Source: Pictodentalium vernedei
Lineage: Eukaryota > Mollusca > Scaphopoda > Dentaliida > Dentaliidae
DNA length: 64,000 bases
Direction: 5' to 3'
Assembly (NCBI GenBank): GCA_031216915.1
Contig: CM062292.1
Coordinates: forward strand, 71,530,956-71,594,955
Part shown: piece by piece, positions 9,868-19,597 of the stretch
How the letters are laid out: the number at the start of each line of letters is the position of its first letter
Position numbering within the stretch: position 1 is the stretch's first letter
Notes under the pieces: generated by a model
Database searches by the model: none
Seen by the model: the letters and a program-made list of their open reading frames with translations, nothing else
What the model was told of the DNA's origin: nothing
Translations under genes and position numbers: made by a program

Positions 9868-11222
9868 TCACTGTTTGTTCAAAGGAACTAATTCAATCAG
9901 TAGACTCACCACGGAAGTGGCGGCTTCGGGATTATTGGTTTTCGTAACGAAATTAGTCCTGTCTCCGGCATTCACTTTGAGAGGCGTGCCGAACGTGCTA
10001 ACATTCACGTGTTGATTCTCAGTCTTTTCGATGCTGTATCTCTTATCGCTCTCTACTCCATTCACCATGAGATTGTCGACCGCTCTATTATTCAAATCCG
10101 AGGAAGCCAGACTCATTCGAAGGATTTCACCTCCCAGCGGCATGGGATATCCCACCTGACCATGTTTTGATCCGCTACCTCCATTTCCGAAGACCACTCA
10201 GCTTTTCCTTCATCTAAGGTGCCGGCCTCTTCGGCCCACACGGTGATCAATTGTCTAGCATATTTGACTTTCTCCACCACCGAAATCAGGGTGCAAGCAT
10301 CCGTCATGTTCACGGGGTCCGGTAAATTCGTGAGCGTGTGTCCACCCATGTCTAGTTTACCTTCCATTATGTCACCCTTTCTCCAGCCCGAGTTGTCGTC
10401 CACGTACTTTCTGCTGACCATGCTGGAATCGAATTTGGGATCGTGACTGAGTCCGAATAAATTCTCACCGTTCATGTCGATACCACCCTCCATGATTCCG
10501 CCAGATTGTTTGTTCAGGTAGAGATCGTCCACTTGCGATTCTAGGTATTCTTGTGATCATATCATGGCAGAATCCACGTAGCCCTTGTTGACCGCAGTTG
10601 AGTCCGCATCCGTGTCATCGCCCTTCGACAGATTCAATATCTTGTTGAATCCCGCATTCAGATCCGATTTCATTTCTCGTCTGTCAGACTTTCTCTGTTC
10701 CAGATCTACGTAGTGTTTGGTCGCCACGTCCTTGGGATTCGTGGGAGTGGCCACGTTCGTTATCTTGTTAGAATTGGCGATCAATTCCGAGTGCATCATT
10801 TTCTGAACGTATCTATTTCTCAGGTGTTCGCTGAATCTTGCGTGAGAGTCGTCCGCGTATTTCTTGGTCGCGGCATCGGTGGGATCTATGGGATTCCCGA
10901 CGTTCACCAAACGTTTGGATTTCAGATCGAGATTGTCGGTCATGGTTTTATCCACGTAATTATCTAGCATGATTCGTTCGAAATCGGCGTTACCCCTGTC
11001 GACGTATTTTTTAGTCGCAGCATCTGCAAGATCTATCGGCTCGGGAAGATTGTAGAGCTTCTTATCGTTCATGTTCAAAGGTTCTTCTCGAGGTTCATAT
11101 CTCCGAATGTAATGTTCGTCCAAGTTGGCAACGTCGTAACCATCGTCGATTTCGAACGTCTTCCTCTTCTTTCTTAGGTTGACTTTTTCGTCATCACTTC
11201 TACCAAATTTATCAACTGGCAT
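9868..11222 (-). pseudogene. Fibre-like attachment protein with ATKKYVD repeats
   Basis: From ATG 11,222 the first open part (221 residues) carries repeats ending in ATKKYVD-type motifs at 69-75, 118-124, 167-173 and 211-217, spaced 44-49 residues, as in trimeric tail or capsid fibres. An in-frame TGA at 10,557-10,559 interrupts it. The repeats resume in the same frame to about 10,180 (another at MVSRKYVD). A frame change there leads into the C-terminal head (9,868-10,197), with FGNGGSG, GYPMPLGG and a beta-rich end SVVSLLIELV. The head is probably the receptor-binding knob. It converges on CARD and lies downstream of the protease on the same strand. With two lesions it is probably not expressed full length. 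Confidence 0.8.
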
Positions 11223-11380
11223 GTTGTTGTGGGATTTTTTTTGTTTTTTAGAAAAAATATATTCAAAACGCAGTTTATTAAAAATGAACTATGTTATTTT
11301 TATTTTTCGTTTTTATTCGATTAAAATTTTTAAAAATAATTTTTTTATCTTTATATATACTATAAAGAAAAAATGTCTCT

Positions 11381-11815
11381 CTAATGTAAATCATTGAGAA
11401 TGTCTTGAAACCAATCTCCTTCAGTCCATCTCTTGAGAACGTAGAGACACAGGTGACCGCAAAACACTTGATCTGGTGATTGCACTTGTTCCGTGTTGTA
11501 ACAAACCATCGATTTGTTGAAATAGTTCTTTATTTCTTTTGGCGGTGAGATTCCGTAGCTGTCAAGATAATAATTTTTCTTCTTCCCGTTCTTGATCCAC
11601 GCCACCCAGTGAGTGCCTTCACCCGATGAATCGTCTAGATTTAAAATTCCGCATTCCGATTGTCGAGGTCTTCTCTTCGGCAAGGCATCTCTGGAAAACA
11701 CACCTAGAAAATCTTTGATTTTCAAATCTTTTGCCACATTCAACAGATCGATGTTGGATAGGGATTCGTTAGGTAAGACGACACCTTCTACAGATATCTT
11801 TATTTTCTTATTCAT
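11381..11815 (-). CDS. Adenain-like cysteine protease (maturation protease)
   Basis: 144 residues, intact. The catalytic set of adenovirus-type proteases is in order: H69 in THWVAW, D85 in YYLDSYG, Q112 in VQSPD and C119 in VFCGHLC, with the Q-to-C spacing seen in adenain. It would cleave capsid precursor proteins during virion maturation. The start ATG is preceded by an A/T leader with TATATA at about 11,823. It sits between polymerase and fibre, all leftward. It is shorter than adenain at the N-terminus, as Polinton proteases usually are. Confidence 0.92.
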   Translation of the reverse strand: MNKKIKISVEGVVLPNESLSNIDLLNVAKDLKIKDFLGVFSRDALPKRRPRQSECGILNLDDSSGEGTHWVAWIKNGKKKNYYLDSYGISPPKEIKNYFNKSMVCYNTEQVQSPDQVFCGHLCLYVLKRWTEGDWFQDILNDLH

Positions 11816-11854
11816 AAATGCGTATATATTTTTTATTTTTTTTTTTTTTTTTAT

Positions 11855-14800
11855 TTATTTATTTATTTTATTATAATTCACTAAAATGATGTTATTTTTT
11901 TTTCTTTTTCTTTTTAAACTAACTCTCTTGATGTCTCTATCGATTTCTATAATTTTGAATCCATCTAATTCCTCTTGATTTTCTGGAATTCTATCATCCA
12001 CAATCATATCTGGAATCTTATCATCCACAATCATATCTGGAATCCAATCATCCACATTCATATCGTCTCTAATTAGATCCACAGTCCAATGTCCGAGTGC
12101 CAAAGTGCTTATTTTATCGTCTAACACGAATCTCTTATCGTCGTCGTCTGTCAGCGAAATCTTGTTGACTATTTCGGTATACAAGTCGTGATTTCACTTC
12201 AAATCGATTTCATAGTCTTATACACCGGACCACTTCCTAACAGACAATCTTTATACTCTTGGAAAGAGATGTTTTTCTTCACCACGCACGCTTTAACTCC
12301 TTTGCACTTCTTGATCTCTTCATCTTCTATACGATAAGCATACAGTTTAGGTCTCAAGCCCACGAATTCGACGATTTGTTTACCGCCGCTCTCGTCCTTA
12401 AATTTACCCAACACCTTCTTGTTGTCGTTCGATTGAATGTTGGACCGGTGATCGACGGGATAATTGCTTGTGTCGAACCACGCGGTCACGTCCTGAGATA
12501 TATCTCGGTAGATGTCTTTCGTATATATCTCGTAAACTAAACTGTCCGTGTCGGTGAACAGTAGTTTGGCTTTATCACCAAATTTTCGTTTGACGTAATC
12601 GTAGTGAAACTCGTACATCAATCGCTTGCTGATATCTAAGATGATCGGTCCGAGATAATATGGTTTGTCGAACTTCAGGTGCGTCTTTTGCATGTGAACG
12701 CCCACTAGATTTTTGTCGAATATGGTTCGGTGTTTGTAATTGGGTCACTAATTTTTTAGCTCTTTTCTCAGACGTAACGAGTCGAACGTCGGTTCTCTTC
12801 CTGATGTTTTCCATCGATTTGCCGTACACGCAGTTGTTCATGAGTTTGAAGAAATCTTTTTCAAAATTGTTCTCGGCTCGAATTCTGAGATTTGTGTTGA
12901 GATCGTTGTATTTTTTCATCCAAGGCTCTTCGTCGAATCGAATGATGGGATGTATGTTGACTAATTTCATCCCGTAATCGACGTACTGTTTCAAATTCTC
13001 ACTGTAGACGATGTAGTTACATTTGTTAAATAAACTGGGAATGAGTTTTTCCTCATCTCCTTCGTTCGGTTCCATTCATTCGGGAGCCAGCAGATAATCG
13101 TTGTGTGGATCGTGTAATTCTTCAGGATAGTTCAAATCGACTTCTAAAATGCAAGGATAGTCTCTCCATTTTTGCATCTCTTCCGGTTCCTTCACCCATT
13201 CGAAATTTCCAATCGGTAAAGGATGACTCATAGCCCAACCATACAGATTATTAGCATCCCAAAACTGTATGTATTTAGTCGACCATTTCGAACTGAAACC
13301 TTCTTTCATGTAGGGATTGTTAGCTTCAGAATATCTGTGAGAGATCATCGAGACGCCACCTCTCACAGCCCTTTCGAACATGAGCAACATGTTCACATCG
13401 GATAATAATTCCAATTGAACTTCGGTGGTCTTCAACAGAGCATCCCATGCCAGACTGGGTGCGGTGAAATACCAAGCGGGATCCAGATCGTAATGTCGAT
13501 GACAGACGTCTCGAAAATTTTCAAACACGTCTGCCAAGAGCAGAACGTCGGTCTTCAGAAAGAGATCATGATAATCTCTCATGGTTTTCATATCGAATGA
13601 TTTCCACACGTTTTTGGCGTGTTCGTAATTCTCATCGGAAATGTCGGATTCGTATAATTTCGAATAAAAATCTTCTTTCGAAGGTAGTGCAGTGTCTTCA
13701 AATCTCTTTAGATTGCACATGTAATCGTAAGGATAGACTCCTTTCCTCAACATGACGTCTACTCGTTCTCTGAAATGTTCACTCATGATTTTAAATTTAT
13801 CCTTGCTCATGTTATCGACTAATTTTTCCAGAGCAGTCGACATGAATTTAAAACTGTCGATGAAACGTATGCCTCTACGAATGGATTTCGTTTTTTCTTC
13901 CAACGTATTTCCGTCGATTACTCTTTTCTTCTCCATGAGCTTCCATTTCGAGAAGGAAATGTATCTTTCTTCGCTGTTCGCGATGCAATTTAATTCTTCG
14001 TGTGAGGTGCCGAGATTTTTCACGAACAGATGACTGTCGTAACCCGAGAGATTGTGAAACATCACCGGATAGAAAGCGGCATCTCGATATTTTAAATTAC
14101 ACTTGCTGTGAGCCGGACTGTGATACAGACCCGTGTAATGATCGTGGTCTCTGACCTTCTTATTTTCCTCTGAATTCTCGTCGAACAATTGTCTGCATAT
14201 GTGACATTTGGTGGCTCTGTTATTTTCATCCTGCTGCTCTCGCGTGATGATCATTTTCACCGGAGTTTTGAATTTGTCGTATAACATTTGAATTTTCGAT
14301 TCTAACTCTTCCACGAACCTTTGGGCCACGTCGTCATCTTCCTACTGTTTCGTGTAGGTGAAGGGACCCATGTCATGTTGCGAGTCGAAAGCGCATTTCA
14401 CGTAAATGCAATAGCCCGAAGGTATGTGTTTTTGATATCTTTCAACGTAACTTTGAAGGGCGTTGGGTTGACAGGAACTCATTTTTGCAGTGAAACATTC
14501 GAAATCGGTGTACACGACGAATGGTACTTTTAACCTTCTATTGTGATTTTCAAACTTCACGATGGTGTTGGGTTTGGGTATTTCGAGGGAAACACCTTGA
14601 TTTTTGTTGCAATATTCCTGATGTTTTGCTAATGATTTTTCGCTCTTAAACATGTTCATGCAGTTGCAACATAAACATACCTTATGTTCATGTTTATTAT
14701 TTTGTCTCGACAGTAATCGGCTCGGATGTTTAACCCAACAATAATGATGATTGTCATCATTTGAAATCAATAATAAAATAATCGTCTTTTCTCTTTCGAG

Positions 14801-15966
14801 ATCTGAAGTCTGTCTGTTTTTCATCGTCGTATCCCAAGACGTTCACTGCTATGGTGGGATTTTGAACCTCGAAACGTTCGATGTGTTTTAACTCTGTTGG
14901 AAAAGTCACTCCGGTCCAGTCGAGATTTTTAGAAGTCTCCTTGTAATGAGAAACTCTCTCAGGATGGATTTTGACAGGGTATAAAGCAGAAGTGACTGCC
15001 CATTTAAAACACTGATCATCTTTATTTCTCACGTTGACCACGGCATGTTTTTTAGCTAAGAAATACGGTAATTCCACATAGGAAGATCCTTTCAACGAAT
15101 CGTTTTTAGTTATGTGAATTTTCAACACCTCATCGAACGTCCAATTACTACCTTCATGTTGATAATTCGCGAGAGATGTCAACATCTTGTCTTTCATCTT
15201 TTCGAAAACGTCTGATAAATCTGAACCTCGAAATATGGGTTCGACGTTAGATCTGAAATATGCATTTTTCACGATGCTCTCGTCGAACTTCACGTTGATT
15301 TTATTCATCACGCAATGGAGTATCATCTTAATTTTTAGTCCCACGTTCATGTATTTGCGAAACAAATCCAATACTTTTTTCTTTACCCGTTCCATGAACA
15401 ATTTCAGATCGATTTTCTTCAACGAGGGAACCACGTCGAAAGTTTTAAAAATGCCTTTGATTGCACTCTCCCGTTCTACAGACTTCGATTGAAATAGTTC
15501 CGCAGCGAGTCGTGCTAGATATTCTTTTCCTTTCCCTTCGTCTATTGCTCGTCGAATTTCGCTCGATATATCTCGTTTGCCTAGAATCTGAAGTGCATCA
15601 CTCATTTTCGTTTTTCTTTTCTTTTCTTTGGAAACTTGAAGTTCTTCAATGGCTTTTCGTTTAGTCGTCTTCTTATTTTTCACAATCGAAACATTTTCGG
15701 TTTTTTTTCGACGTTGGCATTTCGATTCCTTTTACTATCTTTTCTTTCTTCTCATTTTTCACAACCAATGCATTTTTTGACGTCGTTGCTATCGGCATTT
15801 TGTTTGCCTTTCCATCGTTTCACAAATATTTCTGTATGACTTCAATTTTTTTTGATTTAGTTCTATGATTTCTGAAATGTGAAATTTTTAATAGTTTACA
15901 AATCTCGTTTAACTGACGTACGGTTTTCTCATTTAAATTTTCCATTTTTTGATCTATTTGCTCCAT
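11855..15966 (-). pseudogene. Family-B DNA polymerase (protein-primed type), multiply broken
   Basis: Leftward gene readable in pieces. An N-terminal SAP-like segment (15,823-15,966, KTVRQLNEICKLLK) ends at TGA 15,820-15,822. The frame changes near the A8 run at 15,701-15,708 into 14,757-15,683, and again near 14,800. The exonuclease domain follows: ExoI YTDFE near 14,505, then ExoII NLSGYDSHL, IDSFKFM and ExoIII YPYDYM. A CHIC..HDHYTG zinc/HNH-like cluster lies near 14,210-14,110. Stops are at 14,342-14,344 (TAG) and 13,076-13,078 (TGA). Motif A DANNLYG lies near 13,250, motif B NNCVYG near 12,830 and motif C DTDS near 12,545. Further frame changes fall near 12,730 and 12,195. The C-terminal tail holds three copies of a DDxIPDMIV-type unit (11,985-12,070). 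At least seven lesions make this copy non-functional. Confidence 0.93.
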
Positions 15967-16048
15967 TTGTAAGAATTTTTTTTTCTCGAATTTTGTATTT
16001 AAATAATTTGTTTAAAAAGTTTTGTTTTTTACTCTTTATATAAAAAAA
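15967..16048 (-). promoter_or_regulatory. Polymerase promoter and shared leader motif
   Basis: Read on the minus strand: TTTATATAAAGAG (about 16,031-16,044), then AACTTTTTAAACAAATTATT, TTTAAATACAAAATTC and ATTCTTACAAATG at the start. The same order TATATAAAGAG / AACTTTTTAACAAATT / ATACAAAATT / CAAGAATT precedes both paralog genes, and most of it precedes the IAP. I read it as a common promoter plus 5' leader, presumably for early genes. Confidence 0.6.
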
Positions 16049-16089
16049 AAGATTTTTTTTTAATTCAATTTTTTCTTTAATGTGTTTTT

Positions 16090-16719
16090 TTATTCAAAAC
16101 AATTTATGATCACTTTTATTTGTTGTTTGCAGAACGAACACATTTTCTCATCTCTAGAATAACATTCCTTACAATAACACAAATGTGCGCACGGTAGAAA
16201 CAAAACGTTTGCGACATTTTTGCAAAGCAGACAAGTGTTCGTATTGCTCGACTCGTTTTCGAAACACGACAATAACTCGTCCGCTTGTGTCATGAATTTA
16301 ATCAGATGTTCTAAAGTCAAAAATTGAGATAAGGTCTTGTTTGCGTTATTTAACGCATTGTACAATTGTTCCTTAGTGTACCCTAATTGTAACATATCCA
16401 TCAATAATTTTTGGTTTTTATTTCTATCCCACTCTTCGTCTTCGATTTTAATGAATCCCAACATTATGATCTTGTTCAAATAATCACATTCGCCTTTTTT
16501 AATATTATTTATATGTTCTAGTAAAGGTCTGTCATGAGGTTCCCAATTCATCAAATGTATATTACAACAAAAACATTTAACTTTGTCGCTTTTACCCACA
16601 TAAATGAAACCCGCAGCAGCTAAATCTTCGGGTTTTTGAGCAAGATGCGAAGGCCAATTTTTAAACATTTGAAGTCTTGCACGTTCTAAACTATAATTCA
16701 GATGTTCGGACTTGATCAT
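16090..16719 (-). CDS. Inhibitor-of-apoptosis protein (BIR + RING)
   Basis: 209 residues, intact. Residues of about 12-80 form one BIR domain: RLQMFKNWP, LAAAGFIYVG, zinc ligands C49, C52, H69 and C78, and WEPHD. The H-to-C spacing is two residues longer than the usual H-x6-C. Residues of about 100-145 resemble a UBA helix bundle (MLQLGYTKEQL). Residues 160-209 are a C-terminal RING (CLLCKN, LPCAHLCYCKEC, CSFCKQ). Such proteins bind caspases or their activators and act as ubiquitin ligases in the cytosol, so it would keep infected cells alive. It lies upstream of polymerase on the same strand and divergently from paralog A, sharing their leader motif. Mollusc herpesviruses and baculoviruses carry IAPs too; host capture is the likely origin. 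Confidence 0.93.
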   Translation of the reverse strand: MIKSEHLNYSLERARLQMFKNWPSHLAQKPEDLAAAGFIYVGKSDKVKCFCCNIHLMNWEPHDRPLLEHINNIKKGECDYLNKIIMLGFIKIEDEEWDRNKNQKLLMDMLQLGYTKEQLYNALNNANKTLSQFLTLEHLIKFMTQADELLSCFENESSNTNTCLLCKNVANVLFLPCAHLCYCKECYSRDEKMCSFCKQQIKVIINCFE

Positions 16720-17032
16720 TGTTTTTACCTCAAAATTGAGTTTGCAAGAATTTTTTTTTTTTTTTTCGAATTTTGTATTAATGATAATTTGTTAAAAAGT
16801 TTTAAAAATTGTTTATAATATGTTTTAATTCCTTCAAAAAGAATTAATCAATTATATGTTCTTAACGTGAAAAAAAAATTGAATTAATACGAAAAAAAAA
16901 AAAAAAGATGTTAAAATTTAACTTTTTATATATAAAGAGAAACTTTTTTAACAAATTACAAATTATTATTTAAATACAAAATTTAAAATATACATTATTT
17001 CCAAGAATTCATAAAAAAACAAATAATCGATC
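16720..17032. promoter_or_regulatory. Divergent promoter between IAP and paralog A
   Basis: On the plus strand, TTTTTATATATAAAGAG (16,923-16,939) leads into AACTTTTTTAACAAATTAC and TAAATACAAAATTTAAAAT, then CCAAGAATTC before ATG 17,033. On the minus strand the complement of 16,741-16,802 gives AACTTTTTAACAAATTATC, ATACAAAATTCGA and ATTCTTGCAAA ahead of the IAP, with a weaker TATA (CATATTATAAAC) near 16,817. The two genes therefore share one A/T-rich control region. Confidence 0.6.
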
Positions 17033-17482
17033 ATGACAACAACACCTAAAAGATGCAAATTGCAATTTAAACGAGTCGATATATGTAAGCTATCAGGTAC
17101 TAATATCTATACATTAGAACAAGACGATCCCATCGAATTGAACAAGGTTGAGATGGTGAGCTTAGAGCGCTATGACAACAAATATGAGATGTGTTTGAAA
17201 TTGGATGAAGCCATGCTCAATTTGTTTTATGAGTACCAAAGCGATCTGGTGAATAATGTCATCATCTTTGAAAAGAGAAAACTCGACAAGAACGATTTGA
17301 CGATGTTCTATGAAAAATGCATATTTCCAATAATCTCACTCGAACTCGTGAATAAATCGGGTGGTGAGAGCGCGTTCACCGATGTAGAAAAACTCAAAAA
17401 AGTAAAGATAAACATTCAAGACATTTTGATAAATGGAAAAATGATGCATGTCAACATGCTAATAATGGACTTGGAAATATAA
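17033..17482 (+). CDS. Unknown accessory protein A (tandem paralog)
   Basis: 149 residues, intact. I do not recognise the family. It is clearly paralogous to the next gene: shared starts MT-TPKRC, DDPIELN/HDPIELN, LDEAMLNLFYEYQSDL, KSGGES and the end KINIQDI..NMLIMDLEI. No signal peptide, membrane segment or cysteine cluster is seen; it is soluble and charged. It is flanked by the shared TATA/leader element and a GTAATGAGATC hairpin, so each copy forms a self-contained promoter-gene-terminator cassette. Its position next to the IAP, in the accessory zone, suggests a host-interaction role, which is inference only. Confidence 0.75.
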   Translation: MTTTPKRCKLQFKRVDICKLSGTNIYTLEQDDPIELNKVEMVSLERYDNKYEMCLKLDEAMLNLFYEYQSDLVNNVIIFEKRKLDKNDLTMFYEKCIFPIISLELVNKSGGESAFTDVEKLKKVKINIQDILINGKMMHVNMLIMDLEI

Positions 17483-17516
17483 AGAATAGAGAGATTGATT
17501 TTAGCAAAGAAGAAGG

Positions 17517-17557
17517 AAAAAAAGTAATGAGATCTAAAGGTGATCTCATTACTTTTT
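17517..17557. terminator. Hairpin after paralog A
   Basis: The 16-bp pair AAAAAGTAATGAGATC (17,519-17,534) / complement (17,542-17,557) with loop TAAAGGT, 35 bp after the stop codon. The stem sequence is the same as at 9.7 and 18.3 kb. Confidence 0.75.
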
Positions 17558-17599
17558 ACAAAAAAATTTTCACATTAAAGAAAATTAAAATTAAAAAAC

Positions 17600-17730
17600 T
17601 TTTTTTTTTATATATATATAAAGAGCAAAAAAAAAAAAAAAAAACTTTTTAAACAAATTATTAAAATACAAAATTTAAAATATATATTATTTGCAAGAAT
17701 TCATAAAACAAAAAAACCAAATAATCGATC
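17600..17730 (+). promoter_or_regulatory. Promoter/leader of paralog B
   Basis: A near copy of the paralog A leader: TTTATATATATATAAAGAG (about 17,607-17,625), AACTTTTTAAACAAATTATT, ATACAAAATTTAAAAT, GCAAGAATTC and AATAATCGATC directly before ATG 17,731. The conservation extends through the non-coding leader, so the whole cassette was duplicated. Confidence 0.6.
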
Positions 17731-18177
17731 ATGACAGCAACACCTAAAAGATGTGAATTGAAATTGAAACGAGTCGAAACGTATAAGAAATTCGGTCATA
17801 AAATCTATAGATTACAACAACACGATCCCATTGAATTGAACGAGGTCGAGATGAAGGACTTAGAGCATAAGTATGACAGATATAAGATGACTTTGAAAGT
17901 GGATGAAGCCATGCTCGATTTGTTTTACGACTATCAAAGCGATCTGCAGAAAATCGTCATCGCTAAAGATAAAGAATTCGACAAGGATGATTTGACGTTG
18001 TTCTGTGGAAGTTACATATATCCAAAAATCTCACGCAAACTCGTGGAGAAATCGGGTGGTGAGAGCGAGTTCACCAATGTAAAAAAACTCAAAAGAGTAA
18101 AGATAAACATTCAACACATTTTTGAAAAAGGAGAATACACGAATGTCAACATGCTAATAACGGACTTGGAAATATAA
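17731..18177 (+). CDS. Unknown accessory protein B (tandem paralog)
   Basis: 148 residues, intact, same layout as paralog A with many substitutions spread along its length (for example LKLKRVETYKKFG versus LQFKRVDICKLSG). Both copies stay open despite clear divergence while neighbouring structural genes are broken, which argues that both were useful to the element. No recognised domain. Its 3' end is duplicated again just downstream. Confidence 0.75.
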   Translation: MTATPKRCELKLKRVETYKKFGHKIYRLQQHDPIELNEVEMKDLEHKYDRYKMTLKVDEAMLDLFYDYQSDLQKIVIAKDKEFDKDDLTLFCGSYIYPKISRKLVEKSGGESEFTNVKKLKRVKINIQHIFEKGEYTNVNMLITDLEI

Positions 18178-18345
18178 ACAATAGAGAGATTGATTTTTTA
18201 GCGAAGAAGAAGGAAAAAAACGTAATGAGATCATCTTGAAAACACGAGTGTCAACATGCTAATAACGAGCTTGGAAATATAAACAATAGAGAGATTGATT
18301 TTTAGCGAAGAAAAGGGAAAAAAAAAGTAATGAGATCTAAAGATG
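18130..18345 (+). repeat. Duplicated 3' end of paralog B (remnant of a third copy)
   Basis: The stretch AACACGAATGTCAACATGCT..ATAAACAATAGAGAGATTGA (about 18,137-18,237) recurs with few changes at about 18,240-18,340, including the last codons, the stop and the start of the GTAATGAGATC hairpin. The first copy has only half a hairpin (18,221-18,236). This is either a roughly 103-bp tandem duplication or what is left of a third gene after unequal recombination. Confidence 0.75.
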
Positions 18346-18364
18346 ATCTCATTACTTTTTTTTT
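18318..18364. terminator. Hairpin between paralog B and the right-arm genes
   Basis: A 20-bp pair ending in GTAATGAGATC (18,318-18,337 and 18,345-18,364) with loop TAAAGAT, then a T-run. It lies between convergent genes, as at 9.7 kb. Confidence 0.75.
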
Positions 18365-18389
18365 TTTTTTTTGTTTTCCTTCTTCACTA

Positions 18390-18772
18390 TTACCCATATA
18401 ATATAATAACGTTTCCTTTTTTCTTAAATTTCAGCGTCGATTCTTCTATTCTTTTTTTCTTTTTTTTGTAATATGATACGTTTTTATAACAACACATTTG
18501 TTTATCCGAATCATAATTATGAAAGAATGTTGTGCATCTCTTGGTAACACTCGCATCATTACCATTCTCTTCAGAAGGTAGTGGTGACGGTGGAAAGCGT
18601 CTCATTCTTTTCATTTTCAACCATCTATCCCGCTGTTTATCTAACTCTTTCATCAGTTCTTTCCTTAGATATCCATCATTAGCGTCTAACCATTTTTCCA
18701 CATCTTTTTTTCGCACTCTGTCTCGCGATATTCATCATTATCGTCTAATTGTTTTTCCACCTTTTTATCCAT
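18390..18772 (-). pseudogene. Small basic ORF of unknown function, probably frameshifted
   Basis: An ATG at 18,772 opens a 28-codon frame (VEKQLDDNDEYR). A second frame from about 18,730 to 18,390 (108 residues from 18,716) begins with a related unit (VEKWLDANDGYLR) and continues through a Lys/Arg-rich helix (ELDKQRDRWLKMKR). The two units look like an internal repeat split by a frame change near the A7 run at 18,703-18,709. No family recognised. It is last in the leftward right-arm set. Confidence 0.45.
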
Positions 18773-18831
18773 TTTATATATTACTTTATACTTTCTATGA
18801 TTTATATTTTATATAATCATATAATTTTATA

Positions 18832-19445
18832 TTATGATAACATATTCAAAATTGATATATTCTTAAACGGCGAATTCTCACCGAGCAACAAACCCTTACT
18901 GAGTCGCTCAACATTCTGTCCACTCTTCAGATAGAGACCGTTTCCACTCAAAGAGTTGCCACCTCTAACGGGTTCTAGATACAATCCTTTACCGCCGTCG
19001 TCTACGTGGACGCGACACACGGCTCCTCCCTTCTTCAAAAACAGTCCGCTACCACCCATATTAATTTCTCAACTGCCGAACTCGCGAGTCCCGTGAGAGC
19101 TCCCAAGCCGAGAGTCTTTCCGAGAAAGGATAGTGCCTTTGCGGTGAAGGGTAATGCTTTTGCGGCGATTCCTGCCAATAGCGGTAGGAAACCACCTTTC
19201 ATTCTCAAATTGTATCTCAACTGAGCGGGACTCAATCTCACCATCAACCCTCTTCCATCGCGATTCACTTTCTCCATCCTTTTGATTTGACTTCTGGCCC
19301 AGGCGATCGAATCCTGACCACCTCTCGTCAGATCTTCGTGAGTGAATTTGAATCTCACCGCCTCGCCTCGAGTTGTTAACGCTCTCTTAAGTTTCTTTCT
19401 CTGTCCTGTGGATATGTTCACGTTTTTAATCACGTATTCTGTCAT
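18832..19445 (-). pseudogene. Virion core/membrane-lytic protein (pVI/pX-like), frameshifted
   Basis: The first 136 residues (19,035-19,445) hold an Arg/Lys-rich part (SPAQLRYNLRMKGG) followed by a Gly/Ala hydrophobic helix (GGFLPLLAGIAAKALPF, GALTGLASSAVEKL). Near 19,062 the frame changes and the natural C-terminus continues at 18,832-19,059 with GSGLFLKKG, GKGLYLEP and GNGLYLKSG repeats and NSPFKNISILNML. This combination is typical of Polinton/adintovirus virion proteins compared with adenovirus pVI or pX. It would sit inside the capsid, bind DNA or membranes, and be a protease substrate. A TATATATA lies upstream at about 19,559. Confidence 0.78.
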
Positions 19446-19597
19446 AATTCTTTTTTTTTAAAATATATTTACTTCAATTGTTTTCTTGTTTAATAATAAT
19501 TATTTATATTAAAATAATTCTGTAAAATTAATATTGCGTTTATTTTATTTTTGTTATCTATATATATACACACAATTTATTTTTTTTTTTTTTGCTT

